Part shown: positions 1 through 8,869 of the stretch, in pieces
Position numbering within the stretch: position 1 is the stretch's first letter
Layout of the letters: every line of letters begins with the position of its first letter
Source of the DNA: Acidithiobacillus sulfuriphilus
GTDB lineage: Bacteria; Pseudomonadota; Gammaproteobacteria; Acidithiobacillales; Acidithiobacillaceae
Direction: 5' to 3'
Length of the DNA stretch: 16,071 nucleotides
NCBI RefSeq assembly: GCF_003721225.1
Contig: NZ_RIZI01000128.1
Span: forward strand, 1-16,071
Notes under the pieces: generated by a model
Databases searched by the model: none
Told to the model about the DNA's origin: nothing
The model's input: the letters and a program-made list of their open reading frames with translations, nothing else
Made by a program: the position numbers and the translations under genes

Positions 1-927
1 CCGGGGGGGCATGGCATTCTCATCGAGCCTATGGAGTTGGTGGCCGCCAATAATCGCCTGGAGAACCTGGGCGGGCGCATCGATGGCGAGAATCAGGCCC
101 TCCTGCGCGCCCTCAGCGATGAGGCCCGCCTGCGCCTGCCGGGGCTGAATCAGTTGGTAGAGGCGTTGACCTGGATGGATCTGGCCATTGCCGCCGCCCA
201 ACTCTCCCAGCACCTCAAGGCCAAGGCCCCGGAGATGATGGAAGAAGCCATCCTGGTGCTGGAAGATGCCTATCATCCTCAGCTTCTGCTTGCCTACGCC
301 GACGGCCATGGACCCCGGCCCCGCCCCTTGTCGGTGCGCATCGACGATGACTGCCCCATCCTGGTGGTGACGGGCCCCAACACCGGCGGCAAGAGCGTGT
401 CCCTCAAGACCGTGGGCCTGATCACCGTCATGGCCCACTGTGGTCTGCATGTGCCGGTGGAGGGGCGCGCTATCGTGGGCGGATTTACCCGTCTTTTTGT
501 GGACATGGGCGACCCGCAGAACGTGGCCTTTCAGCTTTCCACCTATTCCGGCCATGTGGAGGTCCTCAAGCGGCTCATTGCCGAGGCCGACGATAAGACC
601 CTCATCCTTCTGGATGAACTGGGTACGGGGACGGACCCCGAGGAGGGAGCGGCCTTGGCCATGGCGGTGCTCGACCAACTCGCCGGCCGCGGCGTACACG
701 GCATGGTCACCACCCACCTGACGCCCCTGAAAGGCTTTGCCGAGACCCATGCCTGTCTGCGTAATGCCTCCATGCGTTTCGACGAGCAGCATCTGGAGCC
801 CACCTATGAGTTGCAGATCGGCGTTTCCGGCCGATCGTTGGGGTTGGTGATCGCCGAAAAGCGCGGTTTGCCCGGCGAGTTGGTCGCCAGGGCCCGGGAA
901 TATTTGCGGGAACTGCAGGGGCATTAA
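1..927 (+). CDS. MutS2-like DNA-binding ATPase, 5' end outside window, no Smr domain
   Basis: This is the C-terminal part of a MutS-family ATPase closest to MutS2; the reading frame is open from base 1, so the gene starts upstream. The visible part begins with a GHGILIEP segment followed by ELVAANNRL, which resembles the end of the MutS2 core (typically IEP...ELNN). Counted from the Met at base 31, Walker A is GPNTGGKS (115-122), Walker B is LILLDELGTGTDPEEG (about 190-206) and the switch is TTHL (about 227). The late GVSGRSLGLVIAEKRGLP block matches the GRSNAFxIAxRLGLP signature of MutS2. The protein stops about 20 residues later. Family MutS2 proteins such as B. subtilis MutS2 continue for some 250 residues through a coiled coil and an Smr nuclease domain; neither is present. 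MutS2 proteins act on branched DNA or stalled ribosomes; the role here without Smr is unknown. A terminator follows at 945-977. Confidence 0.85.
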   Translation, partial: PGGHGILIEPMELVAANNRLENLGGRIDGENQALLRALSDEARLRLPGLNQLVEALTWMDLAIAAAQLSQHLKAKAPEMMEEAILVLEDAYHPQLLLAYADGHGPRPRPLSVRIDDDCPILVVTGPNTGGKSVSLKTVGLITVMAHCGLHVPVEGRAIVGGFTRLFVDMGDPQNVAFQLSTYSGHVEVLKRLIAEADDKTLILLDELGTGTDPEEGAALAMAVLDQLAGRGVHGMVTTHLTPLKGFAETHACLRNASMRFDEQHLEPTYELQIGVSGRSLGLVIAEKRGLPGELVARAREYLRELQGH

Positions 928-944
928 CCCTGGATTCGGCAGTT

Positions 945-977
945 GGCCGTGGGGTTTTTTGCTCCGACGGCCCTTTT
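945..977 (+). terminator. Intrinsic terminator after the MutS2-like gene
   Basis: GGCCGT (945-950) pairs with ACGGCC (967-972). The stem continues inward with GGGG (951-954) against CTCC (962-965), leaving one bulged G at 966 and a T-rich loop. CTTTT follows at 973-977. It lies 17 nt after the stop codon and separates this gene from the ilv operon. Confidence 0.65.
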
Positions 978-1000
978 CCCCCGCCTTCTCCAAATAGAAA

Positions 1001-1016
1001 GCGCCTAGGGTGGCGC
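1001..1016. repeat. Small inverted repeat upstream of the ilvI promoter
   Basis: GCGCC (1001-1005) and GGCGC (1012-1016) form a 5-bp inverted repeat with a 6-nt spacer. It ends 13 nt before the proposed -35 box of ilvI, a place where an activator could bind. It is short, so chance is possible. Confidence 0.35.
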
Positions 1017-1029
1017 AATGCTTTTTTAT

Positions 1030-1058
1030 TTGACCTTGCGCGAAAAAATCTCTAGCGT
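1030..1058 (+). promoter_or_regulatory. Candidate sigma70 promoter of ilvIHC
   Basis: TTGACC (1030-1035) is a five-of-six match to the -35 consensus. After a 17-bp spacer comes TAGCGT (1053-1058), which keeps the most conserved TA...T of the -10 box. Transcription would start near 1065, giving a leader of about 30 nt that contains the ilvI ribosome binding site. The upstream gene ends in a terminator, so ilvI needs its own promoter. Confidence 0.45.
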
Positions 1059-1080
1059 TCCGAAGGTGTATTTTGCTTGT

Positions 1081-1086
1081 AAGGAG
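1081..1086 (+). promoter_or_regulatory. Ribosome binding site that fixes the ilvI start
   Basis: AAGGAG lies 7 nt before the ATG at 1094. It favours this ATG over the in-frame TTG at 1073, which lies upstream of the site. Confidence 0.8.
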
Positions 1087-1093
1087 CTCGACC

Positions 1094-2839
1094 ATGACGT
1101 CCCCGACTACGACAGAACAGCGGCCCACCGCCCAGCATCAGGAAGAAGAGCTGACGGGTGCGGAGATCGTGGTACGCGCCCTGCGCGACGAGGGCGTTGA
1201 GTACCTCTACGGTTATCCCGGCGGTGCGGTACTCTATATTTATGACGAACTCTTCAAACAGGATGCCGTCAAGCACATCCTGGTTCGTCACGAACAGGCG
1301 GCGGTTCATGCCGCCGATGCCTATGCGCGGATCACCGGCAAGGTGGGCGTGGCCCTGGTGACCAGCGGGCCGGGGGCGACCAATGCCGTTACCGGCATCG
1401 CCACCGCGTATATGGATTCCATTCCCTTGGTGGTGATTACCGGACAGGTGCCGGTGGCACTCATCGGCAATGATGCCTTCCAGGAAGTGGATACCGTCGG
1501 GATCACCCGGCCCTGCACCAAGCATAATTTCCTGGTCAAGGATGTCCGCGACTTGGCGAGCACGCTGAAAACGGCCTTTCATCTGGCTGCCACCGGCCGT
1601 CCAGGGCCGGTTCTGGTGGACATTCCCAAAGATATTACCGGCCATAAGACCCTGTACCACTATCCCGAAAAGGTCAGCCTGCGCTCCTACAAGCCGACGG
1701 TGAAGGGGCATCCGGGGCAGGTGCGCAAGGCGATGCAGATGATCGCCGGCGCGCAGCGGCCGATGTTCTACACCGGCGGCGGGGTGATCCTCGCCAACGG
1801 GGCGGAAGAGTTGGTCAAGCTGGTGCGCCGCCTGGGCGCGCCCGTCACCAATACCTTCATGGGGCTGGGCGGATATCCGGCCTCGGATCGCCAGTTCCTC
1901 GGCATGCTCGGCATGCACGGCACCTACGAGGCCAACATGGCGGTGCAGAACTGTGATGTCCTGGTGGCCATCGGTGCCCGCTTCGACGATCGGGTAACGG
2001 GGAATATTGCCAAGTTTGCGCCCCACGCCAAGATCGTTCACGTCGATATCGACCCTTCGTCCATTTCCAAAAACGTGCGGGTGGATATCCCCATTGTCGG
2101 CGATTTGCGCCAGGTCCTGGCCGAGATGAACCAGATCCTCGCGGAGATGGATCATCCCACGGATGCCCGTGCGCTGGCGGCCTGGTGGGCGCAGATCGAA
2201 GACTGGCGCAAGCGCGATTGTCTGCACTACATCCAGAACGATGAGGTCATCAAGCCCCAGTTCGTGATCCAGAAATTGTACGAATTGACGGGCGGAGATG
2301 CCGTTGTCACAACGGACGTGGGCCAGCATCAGATGTGGGCAGCGCAGTTTTACGGCTTTGACCGGCCCCGGCGCTGGGCCAGCAGCGGCGGCCTGGGGAC
2401 CATGGGTTACGGCTTGCCGGCGGCCATGGGTGCGCAATTGGCCGAACCCGATTCCACCGTTCTCTGCGTCACCGGGGAAGGCAGCATCCAGATGAACATC
2501 CAGGAATTGTCCACCTGTTTGCAGTATCGGCTGCCCATCAAGATCGCCTGTCTCAACAACCATTACCTGGGCATGGTGCGGCAGTGGCAGGAGTTCTTTT
2601 ACGGCAGCCGCTACGCCATGAGTTATGTGGATGCCCTGCCGGACTTCGTCAAGCTCGCCGAGGCCTTCGGTCACGTGGGCTTGCGCGCGGATAAGCCCGC
2701 CGATGTGGAACCGGTGATCCGCGAGGCCCTGCGCCTGAAGGATCGGCTGGTTTTCATGGACTTTCAGGTAGATCCGGTGGAAAACGTCTATCCCATGGTC
2801 CCGGCCGGGGCGGCCCTTTCTGAAATGATCCTGGTCTAA
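1094..2839 (+). CDS. ilvI: Acetolactate synthase, large catalytic subunit
   Basis: A 581-residue ThDP-dependent enzyme that condenses two pyruvates to acetolactate, or pyruvate with 2-oxobutyrate to acetohydroxybutyrate, the first common step to valine, leucine and isoleucine. The length is as expected (about 575). The N-terminal pyrimidine-binding domain holds the catalytic glutamate E67 in VRHEQAAVHAADAYAR and the SGPGATN loop. A central FAD-type domain follows, with GARFDDRVTGN. The C-terminal domain carries the ThDP/Mg motif VTGEGSIQMN...LNNHYLGM, with E462 where many family members have aspartate and N488/N489 at the far end. The ATG at 1094 was chosen for its AAGGAG site. The regulatory subunit follows after 4 nt. 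The symbol ilvI is used because of the paired ilvH-ilvC order; it could equally be called ilvB. I saw no Ile/Val/Leu-rich leader peptide, so classical attenuation is not supported. Confidence 0.97.
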   Translation: MTSPTTTEQRPTAQHQEEELTGAEIVVRALRDEGVEYLYGYPGGAVLYIYDELFKQDAVKHILVRHEQAAVHAADAYARITGKVGVALVTSGPGATNAVTGIATAYMDSIPLVVITGQVPVALIGNDAFQEVDTVGITRPCTKHNFLVKDVRDLASTLKTAFHLAATGRPGPVLVDIPKDITGHKTLYHYPEKVSLRSYKPTVKGHPGQVRKAMQMIAGAQRPMFYTGGGVILANGAEELVKLVRRLGAPVTNTFMGLGGYPASDRQFLGMLGMHGTYEANMAVQNCDVLVAIGARFDDRVTGNIAKFAPHAKIVHVDIDPSSISKNVRVDIPIVGDLRQVLAEMNQILAEMDHPTDARALAAWWAQIEDWRKRDCLHYIQNDEVIKPQFVIQKLYELTGGDAVVTTDVGQHQMWAAQFYGFDRPRRWASSGGLGTMGYGLPAAMGAQLAEPDSTVLCVTGEGSIQMNIQELSTCLQYRLPIKIACLNNHYLGMVRQWQEFFYGSRYAMSYVDALPDFVKLAEAFGHVGLRADKPADVEPVIREALRLKDRLVFMDFQVDPVENVYPMVPAGAALSEMILV

Positions 2840-2843
2840 GCGC

Positions 2844-3329
2844 ATGCGCCATATCATCTCCATTCTGCTGGAAAACGAGGCCGGTGCGCTGTCGCGGGTA
2901 GCCGGTCTCTTCTCGGCGCGCGGTTACAACATCGAGGCCATGACCGTAGCGCCGACCCATGATGCCAGCATATCGCGCATGACGGTGGCGACGCGGGGCT
3001 CCGAGGAGGTCATGGAGCAGGTCCTCAAGCAGCTCAACAAGCTGGTGGAGGTCATTCGCGTCCAGGATCTCAGCGATGGCCCCCACATCGAGCGTGAACT
3101 GATGCTCATCAAGGTCCATGCCGTGGGGCCGGATCGCGAGGAGGTCAAGCGTCTGGCGGATATTTTCCGCGGGCGTATCATCGACGTCACCGACCGTTCC
3201 TATACCATGGAACTCACCGGTACCGGCGAAAAGCTGGATGCCTTTATCCATGCCCTTGACCCCGGTATGGTCATCGAAGTGGTGCGCAGCGGCGCCAGCG
3301 CCATCAGCCGCGGTGCCAAGGGCATCTGA
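2844..3329 (+). CDS. ilvH: Acetolactate synthase, small regulatory subunit
   Basis: A 161-residue partner of the large subunit that raises its activity and confers valine feedback inhibition. The N-terminal ACT domain (about residues 3-78) shows ISILLENEAGALSRVAGLFSARGYNIEAM, split here as the NEAGALSRV loop and the GYNIE segment that bind the effector in this family. The C-terminal ACT-like domain starts near RELMLIKV and includes DREEVKRLADIFRGRIIDV. The length equals the usual 160-165 residues. It starts 4 nt after the ilvI stop with no clear ribosome binding site, so translation is probably coupled to ilvI. The next gene, ilvC, is 39 nt downstream. Confidence 0.96.
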   Translation: MRHIISILLENEAGALSRVAGLFSARGYNIEAMTVAPTHDASISRMTVATRGSEEVMEQVLKQLNKLVEVIRVQDLSDGPHIERELMLIKVHAVGPDREEVKRLADIFRGRIIDVTDRSYTMELTGTGEKLDAFIHALDPGMVIEVVRSGASAISRGAKGI

Positions 3330-4385
<1,056 letters not shown>

Positions 4386-4392
4386 GGCATCC

Positions 4393-4423
4393 AGCCCCCT
4401 CGGCCAAGCCGGGCGGGGCTTTT
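4393..4423 (+). terminator. Intrinsic terminator of the ilvIHC operon
   Basis: AGCCCC (4393-4398) pairs with GGGGCT (4415-4420). Inside it CGGC pairs with GCCG around a CAA loop. TTTT occupies 4420-4423. It lies 7 nt after the ilvC stop. The run of T is short, so termination may be partial. Confidence 0.7.
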
Positions 4424-4454
4424 CCGCACGGCGGCGTCCTGCTACTCTGCCGCG

Positions 4455-5111
4455 ATGAAAACGTCCTATCCCTATCCCTTGATCGCCCGCGAGGGCTGGC
4501 CCTTCCTCGCCGCCTTTCTGGCCTTGGCGGTGTTGCTCCAGATCTTGCTGTCCCTGTACTGGGCCATTCCGGCCTATGCCCTTTTCCTCTTTGCCCTCCA
4601 GTTCTTCCGCGATCCTCCCCGCCAAGCCCCCGCAGGCAAGGATCTGGTGGTCTGTCCGGCCGATGGCCGGGTGATTGCGGTGGAAACGGTGGATGATCCC
4701 TATCTGGGCCGCTCCGCCCTCAAGATCAGCGTTTTTATGAACGTCTTCAACGTGCATGTGAATCGCATGCCGGTGGCCGGCCGCGTGCAGAAGATCTGGT
4801 ATTTTCCGGGGAAGTTTTTCAACGCCGCCCTGGACAAGGCCTCCGCGGAGAACGAACGGAATGCCCTCTGGGTTCAGACCGCATCGGGTCAGGACGTGAC
4901 GGTGGTGCAGGTGGCCGGGTTGGTGGCTCGCCGTATCCTCTGCTATGTGGGAGGAGATGCGGTGGTGACGGCAGGGCAGCGCTTCGGCTTTATCCGCTTT
5001 GGCTCGCGGGTGGACACCTATTTACCGCTTTCCGCCCGGGCGCTGGTGACCGTGGGGGAGCGGGTGCGCTCCGGCGCCGATGCCATCGCCACCCTGGGAG
5101 AGCCATCGTGA
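4455..5111 (+). CDS. psd: Phosphatidylserine decarboxylase, short (PSD-A) form
   Basis: A 218-residue membrane-bound pyruvoyl enzyme that decarboxylates phosphatidylserine to phosphatidylethanolamine. It belongs to the short family rather than the roughly 320-residue E. coli type. Residues about 13-51 hold two hydrophobic stretches that would anchor it to the inner membrane. The core shows [27 protein letters not shown] and the maturation site [12 protein letters not shown]. The known self-cleavage occurs between G183 and S184, turning the serine into the pyruvoyl group. No clear ribosome binding site precedes the ATG, which sits 31 nt after the ilvC terminator. The stop overlaps the pssA start by 4 nt (GTGA). 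The substrate is made by the next gene product, PssA. Confidence 0.94.
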   Translation: MKTSYPYPLIAREGWPFLAAFLALAVLLQILLSLYWAIPAYALFLFALQFFRDPPRQAPAGKDLVVCPADGRVIAVETVDDPYLGRSALKISVFMNVFNVHVNRMPVAGRVQKIWYFPGKFFNAALDKASAENERNALWVQTASGQDVTVVQVAGLVARRILCYVGGDAVVTAGQRFGFIRFGSRVDTYLPLSARALVTVGERVRSGADAIATLGEPS

Positions 5112-5857
5112 AGGCCCACTATCCCCGCCGGGGCGTGTACATCCTGCCCAATCTTTTTACCACGGCCAGCCTTTTTGCCGGTTTTTTTTCCATGCTCCAG
5201 TCCATTGGGGGGCACTATCGCTTGGCGGCGGTGGTGATCTTCATCGCCATGATCCTGGATGGACTGGATGGGCGGGTGGCCCGCATGACGGGTACGGAGA
5301 GCGCCTTTGGCGCCGAGTACGATTCTCTGGCCGATGTCATCGCCTTTGGTCTGGCCCCGGCGCTCCTGGTATTTTTATGGGGCTTGCGGGATTTCGGCAA
5401 TCTCGGCTGGCTGGGGGCCTTCGTCTTTACCGCTTGTGGGGCCCTGCGCCTGGCCCGTTTCAATGCCCAGGTGCAGAACCAGTCCAAGCGCTACTTTCAA
5501 GGCCTGCCCATTCCCACGGCGGCGGCGGTGCTTGCCGGGCTGGTCTGGGTGGCGGTGGGGGAAGGCTACCCCTGGTTGACCCAGGTGGCCGAGTATATGG
5601 CCCTCTTTCTGGTCTATGCCCTGGGGTTGATGATGGTGAGCAACATCCGCTATCGCAGCTTCAAGGACTTTGATCTGCATGGCCGCGTCCCCTTCGCCTT
5701 GGCCATCATGGTCGTGCTGGCCCTCGCCCTCGTGGCCCTGCACCCGCCCTTGGTGCTCTTCGCTACGGCCCTTCTTTATTCCTTGCTGGGACCCGTGCTG
5801 ACGGTATGGCAACTACAGCGCCGCCGCCAGCAACGCCACCGCAACCTCGATCGGTGA
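5108..5857 (+). CDS. pssA: CDP-diacylglycerol-serine O-phosphatidyltransferase
   Basis: A 249-residue integral membrane enzyme that joins serine to CDP-diacylglycerol to give phosphatidylserine, the substrate of the upstream psd product. The full CDP-alcohol phosphotransferase signature is present: D54-G55, A58-R59, G68, D72 and D76 with the right spacings, in [10 protein letters not shown]...[10 protein letters not shown]. Several hydrophobic helices surround it. It is the type found in Bacillus and many proteobacteria, not the peripheral PssA of E. coli. The start is GTG at 5108, overlapping the psd stop in GTGA, with GGGAGAG at 5096-5102. It ends 7 nt before the oppositely directed mutS gene. 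The C-terminus is a short arginine- and glutamine-rich tail. Confidence 0.94.
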   Translation: MKAHYPRRGVYILPNLFTTASLFAGFFSMLQSIGGHYRLAAVVIFIAMILDGLDGRVARMTGTESAFGAEYDSLADVIAFGLAPALLVFLWGLRDFGNLGWLGAFVFTACGALRLARFNAQVQNQSKRYFQGLPIPTAAAVLAGLVWVAVGEGYPWLTQVAEYMALFLVYALGLMMVSNIRYRSFKDFDLHGRVPFALAIMVVLALALVALHPPLVLFATALLYSLLGPVLTVWQLQRRRQQRHRNLDR

Positions 5858-5864
5858 GGGGGTT

Positions 5865-8411
5865 TCAGTTCAACTCTTGGTGCAGCAGGGAGTGCAGTTG
5901 ATAGATCAGATCCAGGGCCTTTTTGGGGCTGAGTTGATCGGGGTCGGTGGCGGCAAGGAGGGCCAGGGCAGGGTGTTGGGGTTGAAAGAGCGCCAGTTGT
6001 GCGGGATGCTCTGCGGCTCGGAGATTTTCCCGGGCCGGGTCTTCCAGTTCCAGGAGCCGTTCGCGGGCGCGCCCGATGACCGCCTCGGGGATCCCTGCCA
6101 GGCGCGCCACGGCGAGCCCGTAGCTCTGGCTGGCGGGACCGTCTTCGACGCGATGCAGGAAGATCACCCCCTCTCCCTGGGTTAGGGCATCGAGGTGCAC
6201 ATTGCTGAGGCCGGGCAGGGAGATTTCCGTCAGTTCAAAGTAATGGGTGGCAAAAAGGGTATAGGCGCCCCGCGCGATGAGGGCCTCGGCGCTGGCCCAG
6301 GCCATGGCCAAGCCATCATAGGTGGATGTCCCGCGTCCGATCTCGTCGAGGATGACCAGGCTTTCGGCCGTGGCGAGGTGCAGGATGCGCGCCGTTTCGC
6401 TCATTTCCACCATGAAGGTGGAGCGCCCGCCGGCCAGATCATCGGCGGCGCCGATGCGGGTGAAGATCTGGTCGATGGGGCCGATGATCGCCTCCCGGGC
6501 GGGCACCCGGCTGCCGATGTGGGCCATTAGCACGATGAGGGCGTTCTGCCGCATATAGGTGGACTTGCCCCCCATATTGGGGCCGGTGATGAGGAGCATG
6601 CGCCGGCTTTCGTTGCAATGGAGATCGTTGGGCACGAAGGCGCTGCCCAATTGCGCCTCCACCACGGGATGGCGTCCGTCCTGAATGTGCAGGATGCCCT
6701 CGTTGCGGAAGACCGGGGCGCAATAATCCAGGGTCACGGCGCGCTCGGCCAGGGTGCTGAGGCAGTCCAGCCAGGCCACCGTTTCCATGGCTTCCTGCAG
6801 GGCCGGGAGATCGGCGCCGACTTCGTCCAGGAGCTGGGTGAAGAGCAGCCGCTCCCGGGCCAGGGCCAGGCTTTGGGCGGAGAGGGCCTGGTCTTCAATG
6901 GCCTTGAGCTCATCGTTGATATAGCGTTCGGCATTTTTGAGGGTTTGCCGCCGCCGGTAATCGGCGGGCAGGGGACCCTGATGGCTGCGCCCCACCTCGA
7001 TATAGAAGCCATGGACCCGGTTGAACTGGATCTTGAGCTGGGTAATGCCCGTACGTGCCCGTTCCCGTTGTTCCAGATCCCGCAACACCCCTTGCAGGTC
7101 ATGGCTGAGGCTGTTGAGGCGATCCAGTTCGGCATCGAAACCCGCGCGCAGGACGCCGCCGTCCCGGAGGGTGACGGGCGGGTTGTCCACCAGGGCGCGG
7201 CAGAGGCGCTCGTACAGACGGGTAAAGCTGGGAATCTTTGCCAGGGCCTCGCACAGGGCAGGGTGGGGCAGGGCCTCCAGGGCCTCGCGCAGCGCCGGCA
7301 GGTGCTGGAGTACCTGCCGCAGCAGCGCCATATCCCGGGGGCTGGCGCTTTTCAGGGCGATGCGGGTGAGGAGGCGTTCGCCATCGGGCAGGCCCTTCAT
7401 GGCCTTGCGCAGGGCAGTGAAGCCTTGGGCAATCAAGGTGTTGACGATATCATGGCGCTTGGAGAGTTCCCGCCCTTGGCGCAAGGGGCGGAGTAGCCAG
7501 CGGCGCAGGAGACGCGCGCCCATGGGGCTCTGGGTGTGCTGGAGCACGCCGTAGAGGCTGGGACCGTTGCCCTGCAGGCTGTCCAGGACCTCCAGGGCGC
7601 GCAGGGCCGTGGTATCGACGTGCAGTTCTTCTTCCGGGCGCTGGGGGTGGATCCGGCGCACCTGGGTCAAGGGCCGATGTAGCTGGGTTTCGGCGTAGGC
7701 GAGAATGGCCCCGGCCGCGCGCAGGGCCAGAGGCAGGTCGGCGCAGCCAAAGCTGGGTAGCCGCGCGCCGAAATGGCGGAGGAGGGTGGCGTGGGTCCGG
7801 GCTTCCTGGAAGGCGGTCTTGGCCAGGAAGCGCGCCCGGCTGCGTCCGGCGGCAGGAACGACCTCACCTTCCGGCCAGAGGATCTCGGCCGGCTGCAGGC
7901 GCTCGATTTCGTCCGCCAGCGCTGGCCCGCCTACTTCGCGAACGGTCAGGCGGCCGCCGGCGGCATCCAGCCAGGCCAGACCCCAGCGCTGTCCTTCGCC
8001 CCAGACGGCGAGGAGGAGGGGTTCATTGCGGGCGTCGAGGAGTTCGCCGTCGGTGATGGTGCCGGGAGTGATCACCCGGACAATGGCGCGCTCCACCGGG
8101 CCCCTGCCGTTGGCCGGATCCCCCACCTGCTCGCAGATGGCTACGCTCTGCCCGAGTTTCACCAGCCGTGCGAGATAAGTGTCCAGGCTTTGCACGGGTA
8201 CGCCGGCCATGGGTATGGGTTGGCCGGCGCTGACACCGCGGCTGGTGAGGGTGATATCAAGGAGTTGTGCCGCTTTTTCGGCGTCGGCAAAAAAAAGCTC
8301 GTAAAAGTCCCCCATCCGGTACAGGAGGAGGGCCTCCGGACACTCGGCCTTGAGCCGCAGGTATTGCTGCATCATCGGGGTGTGTTGATGGAGGGCGCCG
8401 GAATTATTCAC
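5865..8411 (-). CDS. mutS: DNA mismatch repair protein MutS
   Basis: An 848-residue mismatch sensor that binds mispairs and small loops and recruits MutL. The mismatch-reading F36-Y-E38 lies in RMGDFYELF, with the same numbering as E. coli MutS. Walker A GPNMGGKS is at residues 610-617, followed by the [11 protein letters not shown] signature, Walker [12 protein letters not shown] and the FATHYFEL switch. Near the C-terminus QLALF (805-809) fits the beta-clamp binding motif, and [20 protein letters not shown] matches the tetramer-forming end of E. coli MutS. The GTG at 8411 was chosen over a TTG at 8441 because GGGGAG sits 8 nt upstream and the N-terminus then aligns exactly with E. coli (HTPMMQQYL at the same position). 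It is 85 nt downstream of a YdcH-type gene on the same strand. Confidence 0.97.
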   Translation of the reverse strand: MNNSGALHQHTPMMQQYLRLKAECPEALLLYRMGDFYELFFADAEKAAQLLDITLTSRGVSAGQPIPMAGVPVQSLDTYLARLVKLGQSVAICEQVGDPANGRGPVERAIVRVITPGTITDGELLDARNEPLLLAVWGEGQRWGLAWLDAAGGRLTVREVGGPALADEIERLQPAEILWPEGEVVPAAGRSRARFLAKTAFQEARTHATLLRHFGARLPSFGCADLPLALRAAGAILAYAETQLHRPLTQVRRIHPQRPEEELHVDTTALRALEVLDSLQGNGPSLYGVLQHTQSPMGARLLRRWLLRPLRQGRELSKRHDIVNTLIAQGFTALRKAMKGLPDGERLLTRIALKSASPRDMALLRQVLQHLPALREALEALPHPALCEALAKIPSFTRLYERLCRALVDNPPVTLRDGGVLRAGFDAELDRLNSLSHDLQGVLRDLEQRERARTGITQLKIQFNRVHGFYIEVGRSHQGPLPADYRRRQTLKNAERYINDELKAIEDQALSAQSLALARERLLFTQLLDEVGADLPALQEAMETVAWLDCLSTLAERAVTLDYCAPVFRNEGILHIQDGRHPVVEAQLGSAFVPNDLHCNESRRMLLITGPNMGGKSTYMRQNALIVLMAHIGSRVPAREAIIGPIDQIFTRIGAADDLAGGRSTFMVEMSETARILHLATAESLVILDEIGRGTSTYDGLAMAWASAEALIARGAYTLFATHYFELTEISLPGLSNVHLDALTQGEGVIFLHRVEDGPASQSYGLAVARLAGIPEAVIGRARERLLELEDPARENLRAAEHPAQLALFQPQHPALALLAATDPDQLSPKKALDLIYQLHSLLHQELN

Positions 8412-8419
8412 CGTACCAA

Positions 8420-8425
8420 CTCCCC
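8420..8425 (-). promoter_or_regulatory. Ribosome binding site that fixes the mutS start
   Basis: On the minus strand GGGGAG lies 8 nt before the GTG at 8411. It falls inside the longer frame that opens at TTG 8441, which argues against that earlier start. Confidence 0.7.
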
Positions 8426-8496
8426 TTTTTCCGCTCAGCAATCGGCGGGGCGGATTTGCTGCGCTGTCCCATCGTGAAGATTTGCCGTTTTTCGGC

Positions 8497-8733
8497 TCAG
8501 GCCGATGCCATGCGGTAGAGTTCGTCCTTGAGGGCGAGACGGCGTTTTTTCATTCCTTCCAATGCGCTATCGCCGGTGGCGGCGTCGTTGCGTTCGATAT
8601 GCTCGATTTCCGCAGTGAGGGCGTTGAACTCGTCGAAGATTTCGGCAAAGTGCGTATTGCTTTGCTGCAGGGCGTCCATGCGGGCCGCGAGTTGGGGGAA
8701 TTCCTTTTTCAGGTCCTGGTGTTCCGTCTGCAT
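8497..8733 (-). CDS. YdcH/DUF465 family small coiled-coil protein
   Basis: A 78-residue, highly charged, helical protein of the DUF465 (YdcH-like) family, whose function is unknown. The family signature is the C-terminal block [17 protein letters not shown], which matches the MKKQKLQLKDE segment of E. coli YdcH. The N-terminal half ([12 protein letters not shown]...[19 protein letters not shown]) also fits the family, including a heptad-like pattern. There is no signal peptide or membrane segment. The start is ATG at 8733 with AGGAGGA at 8741-8747, 7 nt away, a strong site. It is the first gene of a minus-strand unit with mutS. The link to mutS may be only shared transcription. Confidence 0.85.
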   Translation of the reverse strand: MQTEHQDLKKEFPQLAARMDALQQSNTHFAEIFDEFNALTAEIEHIERNDAATGDSALEGMKKRRLALKDELYRMASA

Positions 8734-8761
8734 GCTGCGCTCCTCCTGGTTGCTGGGCGGG

Positions 8762-8779
8762 CCCGGGATCAGTCCCGGG
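8762..8779. repeat. Perfect 7-bp inverted repeat in the ydcH-type leader
   Basis: CCCGGGA (8762-8768) and TCCCGGG (8773-8779) are perfect inverse complements around TCAG. On the minus strand it lies between the proposed promoter and the ribosome binding site of the YdcH-type gene, so it would form a strong hairpin in its mRNA leader 14 nt before the AGGAGGA site. No T-run follows on either strand, so it is not a typical terminator. Confidence 0.7.
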
Positions 8780-8798
8780 GTGGTTGCCTATGGACTGC

Positions 8799-8828
8799 AA
8801 ATTAGCATTGTGCCCATTGGAGGGGCAA
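8799..8828 (-). promoter_or_regulatory. Candidate promoter for the YdcH-type gene and mutS
   Basis: On the minus strand TTGCCC (8828-8823) is followed after 18 bp by TAATTT (8804-8799), which is preceded by TGC, an extended -10 arrangement. Transcription would start near 8792, giving a leader of about 60 nt. The match is moderate. Confidence 0.35.
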
Positions 8829-8840
8829 GCGCCCTTGCGG

Positions 8841-8869
8841 TTGAAGGAAGTGGGGGCGGGCGTTACCAT
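8841..8869 (+). promoter_or_regulatory. Candidate promoter for moaD and downstream genes
   Basis: TTGAAG (8841-8846) and TACCAT (8864-8869) are each four-of-six matches with an ideal 17-bp spacer. The start would fall near 8876. This keeps the GAGGTGA ribosome binding site (8889-8895) in the transcript, unlike a competing -10-like TATAGA at 8885-8890. The -10 box lies inside the palindrome at 8861-8883. Confidence 0.45.

Noticed and set aside
1018..1200. Possible leader peptide gene for ilv attenuation
   Set aside because: The frame has no run of Ile, Val or Leu codons, extends deep into ilvI and has no terminator/antiterminator after it.
1052..2863. 603-codon open frame on the minus strand opposite ilvI
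   Set aside because: It mirrors ilvI codon structure in GC-rich DNA, has no recognisable family and is rich in His, Gly and Arg as expected for an antisense shadow.
6618..7496. 292-codon open frame on the plus strand inside mutS
   Set aside because: The reverse strand encodes a complete MutS with all motifs; this frame has no family signature.
8439..8441. TTG as the mutS start
   Set aside because: It adds ten residues with no family support and precedes the GGGGAG site; GTG at 8411 aligns with the E. coli start.
8483..8495. Hairpin GCCG-TTTTT-CGGC just after the YdcH-type stop
   Set aside because: The stem is only 4 bp and no T-run follows on the minus strand, so it is not supported as a terminator.
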